Origin: Primulina eburnea
Lineage: Eukaryota > Streptophyta > Magnoliopsida > Lamiales > Gesneriaceae
Direction of reading: 5' to 3'
Assembly (NCBI RefSeq): GCF_022965805.1
Contig: NW_027331355.1
Coordinates: 930,001-994,000 of the forward strand
DNA: 64,000 bases
Position numbers and translations under genes: made by a program. The notes under the pieces were generated by a model. It did not search any database and was not told the origin of the DNA. It saw nothing but the letters and a program-made list of their open reading frames with translations. Every line of letters starts with the position of its first letter. Position 1 is the first letter of the stretch. This document shows positions 23,238 to 35,206 of this stretch, one piece after another.

Positions 23238-23920
23238 TGATAGGATCGGTTGTCGTAACAAGAGTGTTTAGAAGGGGGGTTGAATAAACACTCACAATTA
23301 AAATTGTTCTTTAATAATATTTGAGTTCAGTTTCGTGACAAACTGAATCTCGGAATCTTGTTGGTCAATAACAATCAGTTAAACTAGAGTAGTTGCGGAA
23401 AGTAACTGACTGAAAGATAGAATACGAAACTGAAAGAAATATGCAAGAGTTGTTTTTGGCAGAGTAACAGCAAGTTTAAGATTGAGTGATCGTCTCTTAT
23501 TTTTCCAGATGTTCTTCAGTCATATTTATAGACTTCTCTTTCAACGGTAACTTTGAGATGCATTTGAATTCTTGTATCCGTTGATTGCCACTTCATCATT
23601 CATTGGGCAATGTTCTCTTCATTGATTGTAATACGGCGTCTTAATTGCAATAGCCGAAATACGTTGTTCTATGCTATAATGATTGAGGTGCGGCTTTCCA
23701 TATTCAGTTGAATGTTCTTTCCCGAGAAACATTCAGTTGAGATATCTGAAACTTATGCGGCTGAGTGTATTAACTGATCGGTTTCCAATTGATCACTTTT
23801 CTTCATTAGTTCAGCTGGTTTCAGTTGTTAAGTAATCAGTCGCGTCTTTCGCATATTCAGTTGTCTCATAATTCAGTTAGTTTTTTCAGTTTGTCAAACT
23901 CCGAAATTTGGTTTCCAACA
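23238..23920 (-). repeat. 5' LTR of element C
   Basis: 683 bp, TGATAGGATCGG to GGTTTCCAACA, followed by target duplication TTAGA. TATA box at 23523-23530 (minus CTATAAATA). It lacks about 325 bp found in the 3' LTR, with the junction at TTTTTGG/CAGAG near 23459. Confidence 0.93.
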
Positions 23921-24775
23921 TTAGATGATATCGAGATGTTGTTTGATTCACTCGACTACACAGATGAACGAAGAGTGAAACTGATTGGGCATCAATTACA
24001 AGAAGTTGCAAAGAATTGGCGGATTACAACCAAGAGAGCATTGGAACAACGATGTACAGAAATTACTTGGAAAGTCTTTAAAATTGAATTTTATCAGCGT
24101 TTCTTTCCGGTGTCATATTGGATGGACAAGGGGGCAGAATTCGCAAACTTGAGGCAAGGACAGTTGAATATTGAAGAGTATGTTGCCAAATTCTCTACAT
24201 TGCTACGTTTTGCGCCGCATGTGGCCGGGAATGATGAAGCCGTAGCTGATCAGTTTATCAACGGCTTAAATCCTGACATTTTTACGTTGGTGAATATGGG
24301 ACGACCAAACAATTTTGTTGACGCTTTGAACAGGGCGAATGGCACCGAAGCTGGTTTGATTAAGCAGCGAGGAGCATCGTATGTTGCTCGGACTCTGAGA
24401 CCTCCATAGCCTACCGCACAGTTTTCACAACCTCCTCCTAGATTCGAGAGTGGTGGTAGCAGCAGTTGTAAGAAAGATTGGTTGAAAGCCAGAGGGAAAC
24501 AGTTCAAGAAATCTGGCAGTAGTTTATCCAGCTCCGGTGGCCCGAGACAGAGTGGTCCTAGCCAGAGTTACGCCGGTGTGTATTGCACTACTTGCGGTGG
24601 AAGGAATCCCACAGAGCAGTGCCAAAGAGTGGTGGGTAGATGCAACGTCTGCAAAAAACCGGGACATTTCGCTAGAGTTTGCCCACAGAGAGGTGCAAAA
24701 CGATCTCAGAGTGTGGGATCATCTGGTTCAGTAGCTCAGGCGGAGAGACAGGCATCTTCTGTACACTCTTTTTAG
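23921..24775 (+). pseudogene. gag: Gag of element B, main part
   Basis: Continues ...LDDIEMLFDSLDYTDERR after element C. The gag domain includes EFYQRFFPVSYW and ANLRQGQLNIEEYV, followed by a Ser/Gly-rich linker and a zinc knuckle CNVCKKPGHFARVC preceded by CTTCGGRNPTEQC. In-frame stops occur at 24407 (TAG after RPP) and 24773 (TAG after VHSF); both fit former CAG codons. The conserved WW of the family reads NWRI here, so one Trp is lost. Confidence 0.88.
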
Positions 24776-24817
24776 CCCACACCTGCACAGTCCCGGTCGA
24801 GGCCAGGAGGAAGCCAG

Positions 24818-27800
24818 ATGGTGAGCCAACCTCCGAGACAACAGGCCCGTGTGTTCGCATTGACTAAAGAACAGGCCCAGGACGGACCTGATGATGTTAT
24901 TGAAGGTAACTGTTTTCTCTGTGGTTACCCTGCTTATGTATTGATAGATACTGGTGCATCCCATACATTGATAGCTGAACGATTTGCATTGATGCATGCC
25001 TTGCCTGTTGAGTCATTATCCACTGTAGTCTCGGTTTCTTCTCCTTTGGGGAGTGGTTTAATATCAGTGACTTCTGTTAGAAATTGTATGCTACAGTTCG
25101 AGGATAATGAGATTGAGTTAGATTGCATTGTACTTGGGTTGTCTGATTTTGATTGTATTATCGGTATTGATATGTTGACCAAGTACAGAGCTACCGCAGA
25201 CTGTTTTCACAAGATTGTCAGATTCAGACCGGAAATGGCGGAAGAGTGGAAATTCTATGGTAAGGGTTCCAGATCTCGGATTCCTTTGATATCGGTATTA
25301 TCTATGACGCGATTATTACGGAAAGGAGCAGAATGATTCCTGGTATATTCAGTAGATGTACTGAAATCGAGCCCTTCATTGGCAGATTTGCCAGTGGTAT
25401 GTGAGTTTGCCGATGTTTTCTCCGATGAGATTCTGGGATTGCCTCTGGCTCGAGAGATAGATTTTAGCATTGATCTCATACCAGGTACCGTTCCTATATC
25501 CAGAGCTCCGTACAGAATGGCGCCAATTGAACTGAAAGAATTAAAGACTTAGTTAGAAGATCTTCTGGCCAAGGGATACATCAGACCGAGTGTTTCTCCT
25601 TGGGGCGCTCCAGTACTGTTTGTTAGAAAGAAAGAGGGTTCCATGAGACTCTGTATAGATTACCGGCAACTAAACAAGGTTACGGTAAAGAATAAATACC
25701 CTTTGCCCCGTATAGACGATTTATTTGATCAGTTGCAGGGTTCTTCTGTTTATTCCAAGATCGATCTGATATCTGGATATCATCAACTGAGGGTCAAAGA
25801 TTCTGACATATCGAAGACAGCGTTCAGAACCAGGTATGTACATTATGAGTTTATTGTCATGCCATTCGGTTTGACGAATGCTCCAGTAGTATTTATGGGT
25901 CTGATGAACGTTGTGTTTCAGAGATATCTCGATGATTTCGTGATTATTTTTATCGATGATATTTTGATATATTCAAAGAATATGATTGAGCAAGCTGAGC
26001 ATTTGAGAACTGTGTTGCGAATTTTGAGAGCTGAGAAATTATATGCTAAACTGTTGAAATGTTAGTTTTGGCTGAGACATGTTGTATTTCTGGGTCATAT
26101 TATATCTGGGGATGGTATATCAGTTGATCCCAGCAAGGTTGAAGCCGTGATTTTGTGGCCGAGACAGAAATCAGTACCAGAAATCCGTAGTTTTATGGGT
26201 TTGGCAGGATACTATCGATAATTTATTAAAGATTTCTCCAGTATTGCGAAGCCGATAACACATCTGACTCAGAAGAATGCTCCGTTTGTTTGGTCTAAGG
26301 AATGTGAGTCCAGTTTCCTTGAACTGAAGAAGATATTGACCAGTGCACCGATACTAACTATCCCCTCAGGTACTGGTGATTTCGTTGTTTATTGTGATGC
26401 TTCTCATAGAGGACTGGGTTGCGTGTTAATGCAGCGAGGACATGTCATTGCCTATGCCTCGAGACAGCTGAAGACACATGAGACTCGCTACCCAATTCAC
26501 GATCTTGAATTGGCAGCCATCATCTTTGCATTGAAGATATGGCGACACTATTTATACGGTGAGAAGTTCGAGATTTATTCTGATCATAAAAGCCTGAAAT
26601 ATCTGTTTTCACAGTCTGAGTTGAAAATGAGACAGCGAAGATGGCTTGACTTATTGAAGGATTTCGATTGTGAAATCAAATACTATCCAGGAAAGTCTAA
26701 TGCAGCAGCTGATGCATTAAGTCGTAAGGTATGTTCCTTATCCTTATCGACTATTGGCATTTCAAGTTTGATAGAAGATTGTTGTTTGTCTGGGTTAGTG
26801 TTTGAGACAGATCGTAGACCATTGCGATTATATGCTGTTCAAGTCGAACCAGAGTTGATTGTTGAAATTAAAGAAGCACAGAAAAGTGATAAGAATATTC
26901 AGAAGTCGATTGAAATGGTCAGATCAGGGCATCAGTCTGAATATCAGGTTCGTGATCTTGTATTATATGTGAATAACCGTCTTGTGGTGCCAGATGTTTC
27001 AGATTTGAAACGACAGATATTAACAGAAGCACACTGTAGTCGATTTAGTATTTATCCTGGTGGCAGAAAGATGTACAATGATCTGAAGAAACAGTTTTGG
27101 TTGGAACAGATGAAGTCAGACATTGCAGAGTTTGTGTTTAGATGTTTGAATTGCCAACAGGCGAAAGCAGAAAAGAAGAAACCCGGGGGTTTATTATAGA
27201 GCTTGTCGATTCTCGAATGGAAATGAGATCACATTTCCATGGATTTCGTTACGAAACTACCACGTTCTTCCCGAGGCTGTGATGCGATTTGGGTCGTGAT
27301 TGACAGATTGACCAAATCAGCATGCTTTATTCCGTACAGAATGACGTAGAGATATGACCAGATGGCAGAGATATATGTCCGAGTGGTGGTCAGATTACAT
27401 GGTGTGCCGTACGACGAAGATCTTTTGTTGCTGTCGGAAAAAGAATAAGTCCTAGGCAAGATTCATTACCACTTTGTGAATTCTCGTACAACAATAGCTA
27501 TCAGAAGAGCATTGAGATGGCACCATTTGAAGCATTGTATGGCAAGAAGTGCAGATCTCCTCTGTATTGAGATGATATCTCCGAAGTACCTGATATTGTG
27601 CCTGATATGATTCAAGATATGACGGAATAGGTGAAGCTGATTCAACAAAAAATGAAGACGGCTCAAGATCGACAAGCCAAATATACGAATATTCGGCGTA
27701 GACCATTAGAGTTTGAGCAGGAGATAGAGTATTCTTAAAGATTACTCCGTTTAGAGGCATTGTCAGATTTGGAAAGCGAGGAAAGTTGTCTCCTCGTTAT

Positions 27801-28136
27801 ATCGGTCCGTACGAGATTCTCGAGAAGATAGGAGGTCGTGCATATCGACTCGCCCTACCGCCTTCTCTATCTGGAATACATGATGTTTATCATGTATCAA
27901 TGTTGCGGAAGTCTCTCCCTGATGATTCACATATTATTCATCCAGATGAGGCAAAACTCGACAACACTCTGAGTTATATTGAAAAACCGATTCAGATTCT
28001 TGATCGTAAGGAAAAACAGCTCAGAATGAAGACTATTCCGCTTGTGAAAGTTCAGTGGAGTCGTCATGGCATTGAGGAAGCTACTTGGGAGACCGATTCC
28101 GATATGAAACAGAGATTTCCAGAGTTATTTCACTGA
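24818..28136 (+). pseudogene. pol: Pol of element B: protease to chromodomain, heavily broken
   Basis: Protease [21 protein letters not shown] (about 25950) and [10 protein letters not shown]; RNase [25 protein letters not shown]; integrase zinc region CLNCQQAK; start of the integrase core MDFVTKLP and VIDRLTKSA; chromodomain tail PIQILDRKEKQLRMK (ends 28136). Stops lie near 25336, 25550, 26065, 26220, 27199, 27224, 27350, 27570 and 27630. About 27410-27455 the integrase core loses the second Asp and Glu region, and a one-base slip occurs near 27727. Several stops fit CAG-to-TAG or TGG-to-TGA. No protein of use can be made. Confidence 0.92.
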
Positions 28137-28218
28137 TGTGAGTTTTCTGTATATTTTCTTCTGTTATACCTTCTTATTGATATGATTTGATTGCCTGTGA
28201 TTTCGAGGACGAAATCGT

Positions 28219-28235
28219 ATCTTAGGGGGGTGAAA
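28219..28235 (+). other. Polypurine tract of element B
   Basis: TAGGGGGGTGAAA immediately before the 3' LTR, preceded by TTTCGAGGACGAAATC, the usual context in plant chromoviruses. Confidence 0.85.
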
Positions 28236-28368
28236 TGTAATGCCCGGAAGTTTTATTTGTTAATCTACGATTATTGATTTATGATTAGACGTGATGATGA
28301 AAGGACCAACAGAGACACGAAATGAGATTGCATATGAGAGGGTATGTGCGAGGACAGAACACCTCGCA

Positions 28369-28576
28369 CATATGCGCGACCAGGAGGCGCGCATATGCGC
28401 GAGATGGACAGAAGACCTCGCGCATATGCGCGAAGTGAGTGCGCGCATATGCGCGAGCTGTGCGGGAAGAATTGTGCGGAGAAAGTAAGTCTCGAGCATA
28501 TGCGCGAGATGCTAAAGGAAAGACTGCCGAGACCAGTAGTTCTCGCGCATATGCGCCGGTTGATGTCGTGCATATG
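28369..28576 (+). promoter_or_regulatory. Array of seven GCGCATATGCGC palindromes in U3 of element B
   Basis: CATATG cores at 28369, 28392, 28423, 28446, 28497, 28548 and 28571, mostly inside CGCGCATATGCGCG. Spacings are 23, 31, 23, 51, 51 and 23. The array ends about 50 bases before the TATA run. The same array with eight cores occurs in H. Frames reading AHMRE/ICAR repeats on both strands here are by-products of the palindromes. Confidence 0.85.
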
Positions 28577-28627
28577 CGCGAGACGTGTTGTGTTAAGGTG
28601 AAGCCATTTGCCCCTCACCATGCATGA

Positions 28628-28635
28628 TATATATA
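28628..28635 (+). promoter_or_regulatory. TATA box of element B LTR
   Basis: GATATATATATTTAC, the best TATA candidate of this LTR, just downstream of the palindrome array. H has an equivalent TATATATATATA run at about 39513-39526 in the opposite orientation. Confidence 0.55.
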
Positions 28636-30070
28636 TTTACAAACTTCATTTCTTCATAAACGACAGAAGGAAACAAGTAAGGGGCTAGGGAGAATTTGTA
28701 GAGTCTTGATACTAGAATTTGAATTGTAGAAAATCCGTCCGTTCGATTTTGAATCCGAGTACAATACTGTGTTCCTATCGAGGCAGACTTCATATAGACG
28801 TAAGTTTCTTATGTTTTTGATACGTTATTAAATTATGGTATTGTCAGAATCGGATATGATTCATATATGATATTCTTGACATGTTTGATATCGTAAAACC
28901 GAAACCAGATTGAAGAACAGATATCGTATGAAATTGTTATGATTTTCAAAGTTGATTTGATTGAGATGTGATATCAGATTTGTGTATTTGTTGATTATGA
29001 GATATGGGGATTGATACTTGAATGATATTGTATTGCTGGGTATATTGAAACTACGCTGTTATGTCGTCAAAATGTATCGAGATTGCATATTGGTATTCCT
29101 ACGTTGAGTTGAAGGTTGATATTGTGCATCTTATACATGTATTTCAGATTGGTATTGAAGGTTTCGAAGATTGAGATTGATTTCATCCAACCAAACACCG
29201 AATAAAGAAAGGTATAAATCAATGTTTAACTGGTAGATACGACTCGAGTCAGATTGGACTGGAGTTTCCCTAAACCACATACTAGATTGTTTATGCTTTG
29301 ATATGTTATACTTTGTCTATTGAGTCATAGAAATGCACTTGAGATATATGAGTCATTGGCAGAGTTGCCAAGTTACTAGATGTTCGGTGGGATCGATGTG
29401 CGTAGGAGAAGATTGACTCCTATTGTAGATATTCGATACAGAGAGGATCGAAGTCTAAGAATAACGTACCGCCACCCCGGTTGGGAGAGTATGTGGGAGA
29501 TTTGTTAGTTCTTATTCACATCGGGATTCCTAGACTTAGATGTGAGTCAAGTCAAGAGTTGTATCTGTATTCACTAATGTGTCATAAATTATGATTCATA
29601 TTCTTTGATACATGGTTTATGCTTTTGTATATGATCTATGCATTGCATGTATACATGTTTTATATTGAGATTTATTCTCACCGGAGTTTCCGGCTGTTGT
29701 CGTGTTTGTATGTGTGCATGGCAACAGGTGGGACGTGATCAGCATCGAGAAGAGCTTGAACGAGTGATGATTAGCGTGGTGATCCGGGCTTAGATAAGAC
29801 AGTGTTGGTTTATTCTTAGAATTGTAGTAAAAAACCATAAACACTAGTTATGTGAATTGTATTTGAAATAAATTTGTACGTGGATCATATGTTGTAGACT
29901 TTACCTTTGATCTTGTATAATAAAGAAGTTTAACTTATTGTATGCTTGTCTATATTTTGGCTAGTAATGCTTTGATATAAGAAGTTTTTTTTTATCAAGT
30001 AGCATACACAATTGATCCAACTAGTCCCAAAGAATGATTAAGAAGAAGAGTTAGCACCCGGGTCCCCACA

Positions 30071-32045
30071 TTTTCCCTCTCGACATCCCCATTCATATCC
30101 TCATATACTCAATAGTCACAATTACTTCACCTCCTCAAATGTTTCAGATTTTCATCACTTTATAAAATCATGCATTTAATATAATTTTTTTTTAAAAAAC
30201 AATCATGCAACATATCTTTTAAAGTTAGCGTTTTATCATAAAATCCATAATCGTTTAAAAATAAACATTTTAACATATTAAAAATCCATAAACATTTCGA
30301 ATAACGTTTTTACATCATAAACATTTAAAATAACATTTTGACATATTAAATCATAAACATTTAAAATCAATATTTTAACATCATAAAAATTCATAAACAT
30401 TTAAAATAACATTTTTACATCATAAACATTTAAAATAACATTTTGACATATTAAATCATAAACATTTAAAATCAACATTTTACATCATAAAAATTCATAA
30501 ACATTTGAAAGAATCATATTAGCTTGTAAAACAGCATTCAGGATACTGCCATGACGTTTACTAATTTTCGAGTTAAAATTACCGTTTTACCCCTAGACGT
30601 AAAATTTCACATTTTTGACTTTTTCTTAATTCCATTGACTCTAACATCTCCCAAATAATTATAAATCTTATATGAATTTTCTCGTATTTTTATTTAGCAT
30701 AAACTGATGACTTTTAATTTATTCTTTAAATTTAGCATATTACGGCATTTTAATCTCGAATTACTTTTAATAATTATTTGAGCTTAAATATAATTTTTTA
30801 TAATTTTATTAAGCTTAAATCTATGCGTTTCTATTAATTCTTTAATTAACGTTTCGTGCGGCGATAAAATCCCTGATAAATCCAAAACTCACTAATTTGA
30901 TCCAAATTTTAAACATAACATTTTTAATATTTATTACACCCTTGGGAGCCATGAACCATACCCGTGGACCCATTGTTTCAGTTTTAGTTCTTAAATTCGA
31001 AATATTGACCCATTATCGAATAACCAGAGCCATCTCCCAATTCACTTGAGCCATGGTCGAGCCTCCTCAAGCCAAACCCGAGCCAACCCTCTAGGGACCC
31101 TACTGACCAAGCCCAGCCCAAAGAACCAGCCCTTGCCCGCTCAAAAACCTCCTGCCCCCTCACCCGATTTCATTTAAGTGTGTGGGTGTGTATCCTAGTT
31201 GTATAAGGTTTCCTAGTTGCCTTAGGACTCATCAAGCCATCTAACCACTGACCACCCATGACCTCTACTGACCCTAGACCAGTCCTAGACCTATCCTGGA
31301 CCACCACTGAGCCCCTACCCCACGCAGCAAGCCACGCGAACAGCCCCAACATACCAACAGCGACCTGCTCACAAGCTCTTTTCTTCGCCCAAGACTCCTA
31401 GCAAGCAAGGGCTCTTTCAGCCGAGTCACCACCAAGCCCAACCCTTCCTAACCCTTACTGGACCGTCCTTGGACACCGTCTAGACCACCTAGCCCAGCTC
31501 TCAACTGAGCCACTCCCCTGAAATCTCGGGCGATCACCATCACCCTACGGGAAGAGTCCTACGCAGTGTGGACTCTTCCCTAGTCTGGTACACGAGTCCT
31601 AGCCATGCTAGGACTCTTCCTAGGACCCAGCGAAGTCCCAAACTAGCCCTCCTCAAGACCTGGTCGATCCCTTAAGCCCCATGCATCATAACCGAACTCA
31701 TGAAGACAACACACAAGCCAACACAAACTTACGGTCCTTACTTTGCTGCCCATGGTTGTCAATCTTGTTTCTATTTCATTTTCAGCGTTATTCATGTGTT
31801 CTAAGACCCCTGAACTTGTGTAAAACTATCCATTTTCAATTCCTAATCATGGCAGTCCCTTATATACATGTAAATCATGATTTTTGGATCAAAACAAAGC
31901 TTTAAAAATCCACCTTTGATGCATGTACGAAAATATATCAAGGTGCTCTTGTTTTTCATGCAATTTCAAACATAAATACATAATATGGTGTGATGATGAG
32001 TAAAGGAAGAATATGGCGTGCCTTTGCGTTATTAACGCATGATAA
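30071..32045 (-). repeat. Antisense D-family LTR fragment
   Basis: Reverse-complement matches to 56230-57560 occur in order: AGTCACAATTACTTCAC (30113), CCATGACGTTTACTA then CCCTAGACGTAAAATTTCAC (30550-30610), GAGTCCTAGCCATGCTAGGACTC (31585), and AATCATGGCAG (31845). Both LTR ends are missing. Element B ends against it at 30070. The GC-rich block 31000-31680 has no credible gene. The right boundary with copia sequence S is blurred (32045-32095). Confidence 0.65.
30230..30511. repeat. Minisatellite with 105-bp higher-order unit
   Basis: Built from a CATAAACATTTAAAAT theme at about 35-base steps. A 105-base unit starting TACATCATAAACATTT occurs at 30311 and 30416. The related D LTR has this theme only once (about 57408-57435), so it expanded in this copy. 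Confidence 0.8.
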
Positions 32046-32205
32046 CTGCTCGAATTGATCAAATTAGTTTTAAAACAATAGTTACATAGTTAATAACACA
32101 AGATATGTTTATGGATGTTCGGAGACTTCAACTGCTCCTAAGTCACCCCTTCTACCACCTCGAGTTCTACTTTTAGACTTTGATTTATCCAAAGCTTTCT
32201 ACAAA
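32046..32205 (-). repeat. Copia LTR relic S, piece 1
   Basis: GGATGTTCGGAGACTTCAAC and the following AAGTCACCCCTTCTACC match the LTR of element C (12811-12850). The sequence stops at ACAAA (32201-32205), the target duplication of element F, and resumes at 44855. Confidence 0.7.
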
Positions 32206-35171
32206 TGTAAAGGCCCGTATTTCCTATTCGTAATTTTGCGGAATTATTTAAAAATTGTCTCGTTAAATAAATAACATGCATCATTCATCGAATAAACAGA
32301 TAAATGAATTTAATTTTTAAAATAACAGCAGAAGTAAATATTGTTTTTCAACTCAACAACTTAAAAATAATTCAACATAATAAAACTGAGTTTGAACATA
32401 AAAAGGTGAATAAACTGAAACATGAGGTCCTCGGGTTCCTACTACTGCTGAACCAAGCTACCTCACCGGTCCCCGCCCTCAGTCTCGACCTCATCAGTAC
32501 CTACAAAAATCAAGTCTAGTGAGTCTAAAGACTCAACATGTATATACCGTGAATAACAAGAAAATACATCATAAATTTTTGTGTAACGTAAAAATATCGT
32601 ATCGTAAAGCATAAGGTGAAAATCGTGTCATGAGTAATTATAAATACGTGCATATCTGAAATCATACGTAAAAGATTCGCTCGATAGAGCCCTGTCATAA
32701 AATATCATAATGAGATTTTTCTGGTAGAGATAATGTTTCTAAGAAAGTCGCCTGTAACATAACATGAACGTCTGATCAGACTAAACCACAGTATACTGGG
32801 CGGTATAGATCACCACAGCCCTTGGACTGGATGTCCGTACACATACATAAACATAAACCGGTCGAAATTCACCGGGTAGAGATCCCATAAGCGTGAGGTG
32901 GCCACAAGACATATCGCATATATCTCAAAAATAAACACTTATATTTTATGCACGTAATATAATTATAACCATGTTTTTATCGAGTGAGTTGGATCATTCT
33001 CAGGCTCGCTGCGACCTAATTCTAACATGAGAAATATGCAAATAATTTCATCTTGGCAGAAACTTAATATCCGAACCAAAAACGAGACAAACACGACCAA
33101 CAAACTAATTTCCAACTATGACTCCGTACCAACCCGAACCATCGTTTAGTCATGATTAAAATACACCTAACATGATGAAATAATTTTCATAAGAATTGTA
33201 ATTCACGAAATTCAGTGAATGGAGGCCAAAATTTTGAAACGCTCTTTCGAGAGTCACTTTGACATATTGCACCGTAAATTCTCGTACGACTTCTAAACTT
33301 AACCAAATCAGGAACGGCCAAAAACATGACCTTGAGGTACTGTACAATCCAAAACCATGTGCTAAAAGCCAACCAAGAACTTGCACAAGCCTCCTGAACC
33401 GCAACAATGTTGCTGTCAAATTTCAGTGGCAGCAGCTGCCCTTGCTTCGCTTCGTTTACAAGGCTAATGGCCATTGGGGCTTGAACCACTGACCAGAGCC
33501 TCTTTACAACATCCTAAGGTGTGGATTGAACAATGGATAAGGGCCTTAGGCCAACCACAATCCAAGCAAACACCTAAGACAACACAAAGCTCCCACCCAA
33601 GAACCAAGCTGCGTGTCGTGGGGTGTGTTGCTTTATTTGCTGTCTTATATCATTCCAATGGCCACATGAAAGACCCTGGCTTGATCTAGACATCATGAGG
33701 TATTGTGTGAACCATGGCTAAGGGCTAGGAGCCAACCATCATCCACCCAAAAACCCCAAAACCAAAACCTCACTCACACAAAATCAGAAATGAACACCCA
33801 TGGGACACTTGCATTGTTGGTGTAAAAATATGATGGATCCTTGAACCAAGCCTTGAAAGGTTGTCTTGGTCACGTCCTAGGAATGCCAAGGTAAGGTTAC
33901 AACCATGGTTACAGGCCTTGTACCAACCATGATTCGAACAATCAGCTTAGAAAACCAACAATCCAAAAACGAGACTCAAAATGGCAACTATGTAAGAGTT
34001 GCTGTCAAGTCCCTTTCCTGCATGCATGGGCCGAAACCAATGGACCAACATGACCCTAACACACTCAAGTACATTCCTAGATGCAGCTTGGAATGCCTGG
34101 AAGTGAGCCAACCTTCTGAAATCACAAAAAACACTCAAACCGTGAGGTGCACAAAAATCGGCCGAGAAGGCCTGCACCAAAACTTTCGCATGGTTACTGT
34201 CAAAAATCGTGTTGCTCCTTAAATCATGAACATGTGATGTTTTAAAATACCTATAGGACTTGATTGAAGAGTAAAGAACAATATAAACATGCCTGAAATT
34301 TTTGTTTTGAAGAAAACAAACACTACGATGAACACGCCACGGCGGAGATGGAGTTTCCTTTCTTTTCTCTCTAAATCCCTAGCTGCTACTCACAATTTTT
34401 GCTGCTAGTTTTCTAATATTTTCTAATGAGATGAGGGTAGGGAGATGATAAGGAAATGAAGGGGAAGGTTACTAATTAAATGTGGTGTTTGAATGGCAAA
34501 CAATATCTTTCTATTCTTGATTCTGTGGGAGATAAGTAATGATGTGTGATATTATTGGATTGAGGGAGATTTGATAGGTGAGTTGGCCGAGATTTGCTAG
34601 CAAAATGAAGGTAAAAATATTGTTTAGATCTTGTATTTTAAATCTTTAAAGTTTTAAACAGCCATTTTTTATTTTAGTGAATTAATAAATTAAATTAGGA
34701 TAAAGATTTCTTGCATGGCATGGCTTGGTCTAACAATTTATTATTAAAAATGTTAGGTTTAACTTTCTTGAATAAATTAGACCTAGATAAATTTATTCCA
34801 ATTGGCTACACATTTTAATTTAGTCTATTAACTAAATATTGGACATGAGAGAATTAATTAATAACTTAAGTCTAATTAATTAAATAAAATCTTAAAACAT
34901 TCTCTATCATTAAAATAAATTATTCCTTGTCTTAAATTAAATTTAGGAATATTTTCTTATTATTAAATTTTCTCCCGATTCTCCAACTCCAGTCCGGCCT
35001 CGCGTATTTAACCGAAAAGATAAAACTAAACCTCTGCGTTTTAAAATAAATGATCAAATTTTAAAATGACTTAAACACTCCATAAATATATAAATTAAAA
35101 AATATTATTTTTAATTTAAATAATAGTAATTATGAATGGCTTATACGTAATCTGATTTAGCGGGTTCTACA
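32206..35171 (-). repeat. 3' LTR of element F
   Basis: 2,966 bp, TGTAAAGGCCCG to GGTTCTACA. Internal open frames (for example 33156-33492, 33474-33689 and 33905-34222) are partly shared with the other LTR, carry no domain and are not called as genes. The last 500 bases are very AT-rich. Confidence 0.92.
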
Positions 35172-35186
35172 AATCTCCCCCCTTAA
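35172..35186 (-). other. Polypurine tract of element F
   Basis: Minus strand TTAAGGGGGGAGATT abutting the 3' LTR; TTCAAGGACGAAATTTC lies just upstream in the element. Confidence 0.85.
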
Positions 35187-35206
35187 CAGAAATTTCGTCC
35201 TTGAAA

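Larger units (their letters stand above)
12590..23920 (-). mobile_element. Element C: SIRE-like Ty1/copia with accessory ORF
   Basis: An 11,331-bp minus-strand copia element flanked by TTAGA. It has LTRs at 12590-13597 and 23238-23920, a Met-tRNA PBS, a long gag with zinc knuckle and coiled-coil extension, and pol in copia order (protease, integrase, RT, RNase H). A long ORF follows pol, at the place where SIRE/Maximus elements carry an env-like ORF. A small ORF on the opposite strand sits between pol and that ORF. Every frame is broken, so the copy is dead. Confidence 0.93.
12037..30070 (+). mobile_element. Element B: decayed Ty3/gypsy chromovirus, split by element C
   Basis: A + strand gypsy element. 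It has a 5' LTR remnant, PBS, gag, pol with chromodomain, a polypurine tract and an 1,835-bp 3' LTR. The copia element C sits inside gag and is flanked by TTAGA. Removing C restores the gag reading ...SWLDDIEMLF. Coding sequence carries many stops, frameshifts and an integrase deletion. Without C the element spans about 6.7 kb. The solo LTR H at 38047-39938 is from the same family. Confidence 0.88.
28236..30070 (+). repeat. 3' LTR of element B
   Basis: 1,835 bp, from TGTAATGCCCGG to GGGTCCCCACA. It carries the CATATG palindrome array (28369-28576) and a TATATATA box at 28628-28635. Same family as solo LTR H (38047-39938), which has matching ends, array and TATA run in reverse orientation. Confidence 0.92.

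Noticed and set aside
28369..28576. CRISPR-like array
   Set aside because: Repeats are short palindromes with unequal, non-unique spacers inside an LTR of a plant element, and the same array recurs in solo LTR H.
28291..28627. Several overlapping frames on both strands reading AHMRE/ICAR-type repeats
   Set aside because: They are produced by the CATATG palindromes, which read open on both strands. No start context, no family; the signal is DNA-level.
33156..34222. Cluster of 70-105-codon ORFs in the F LTR, partly conserved at 42900-43740
   Set aside because: Conservation is due to LTR homology. Several frames are broken in the partner LTR and no motif is present.
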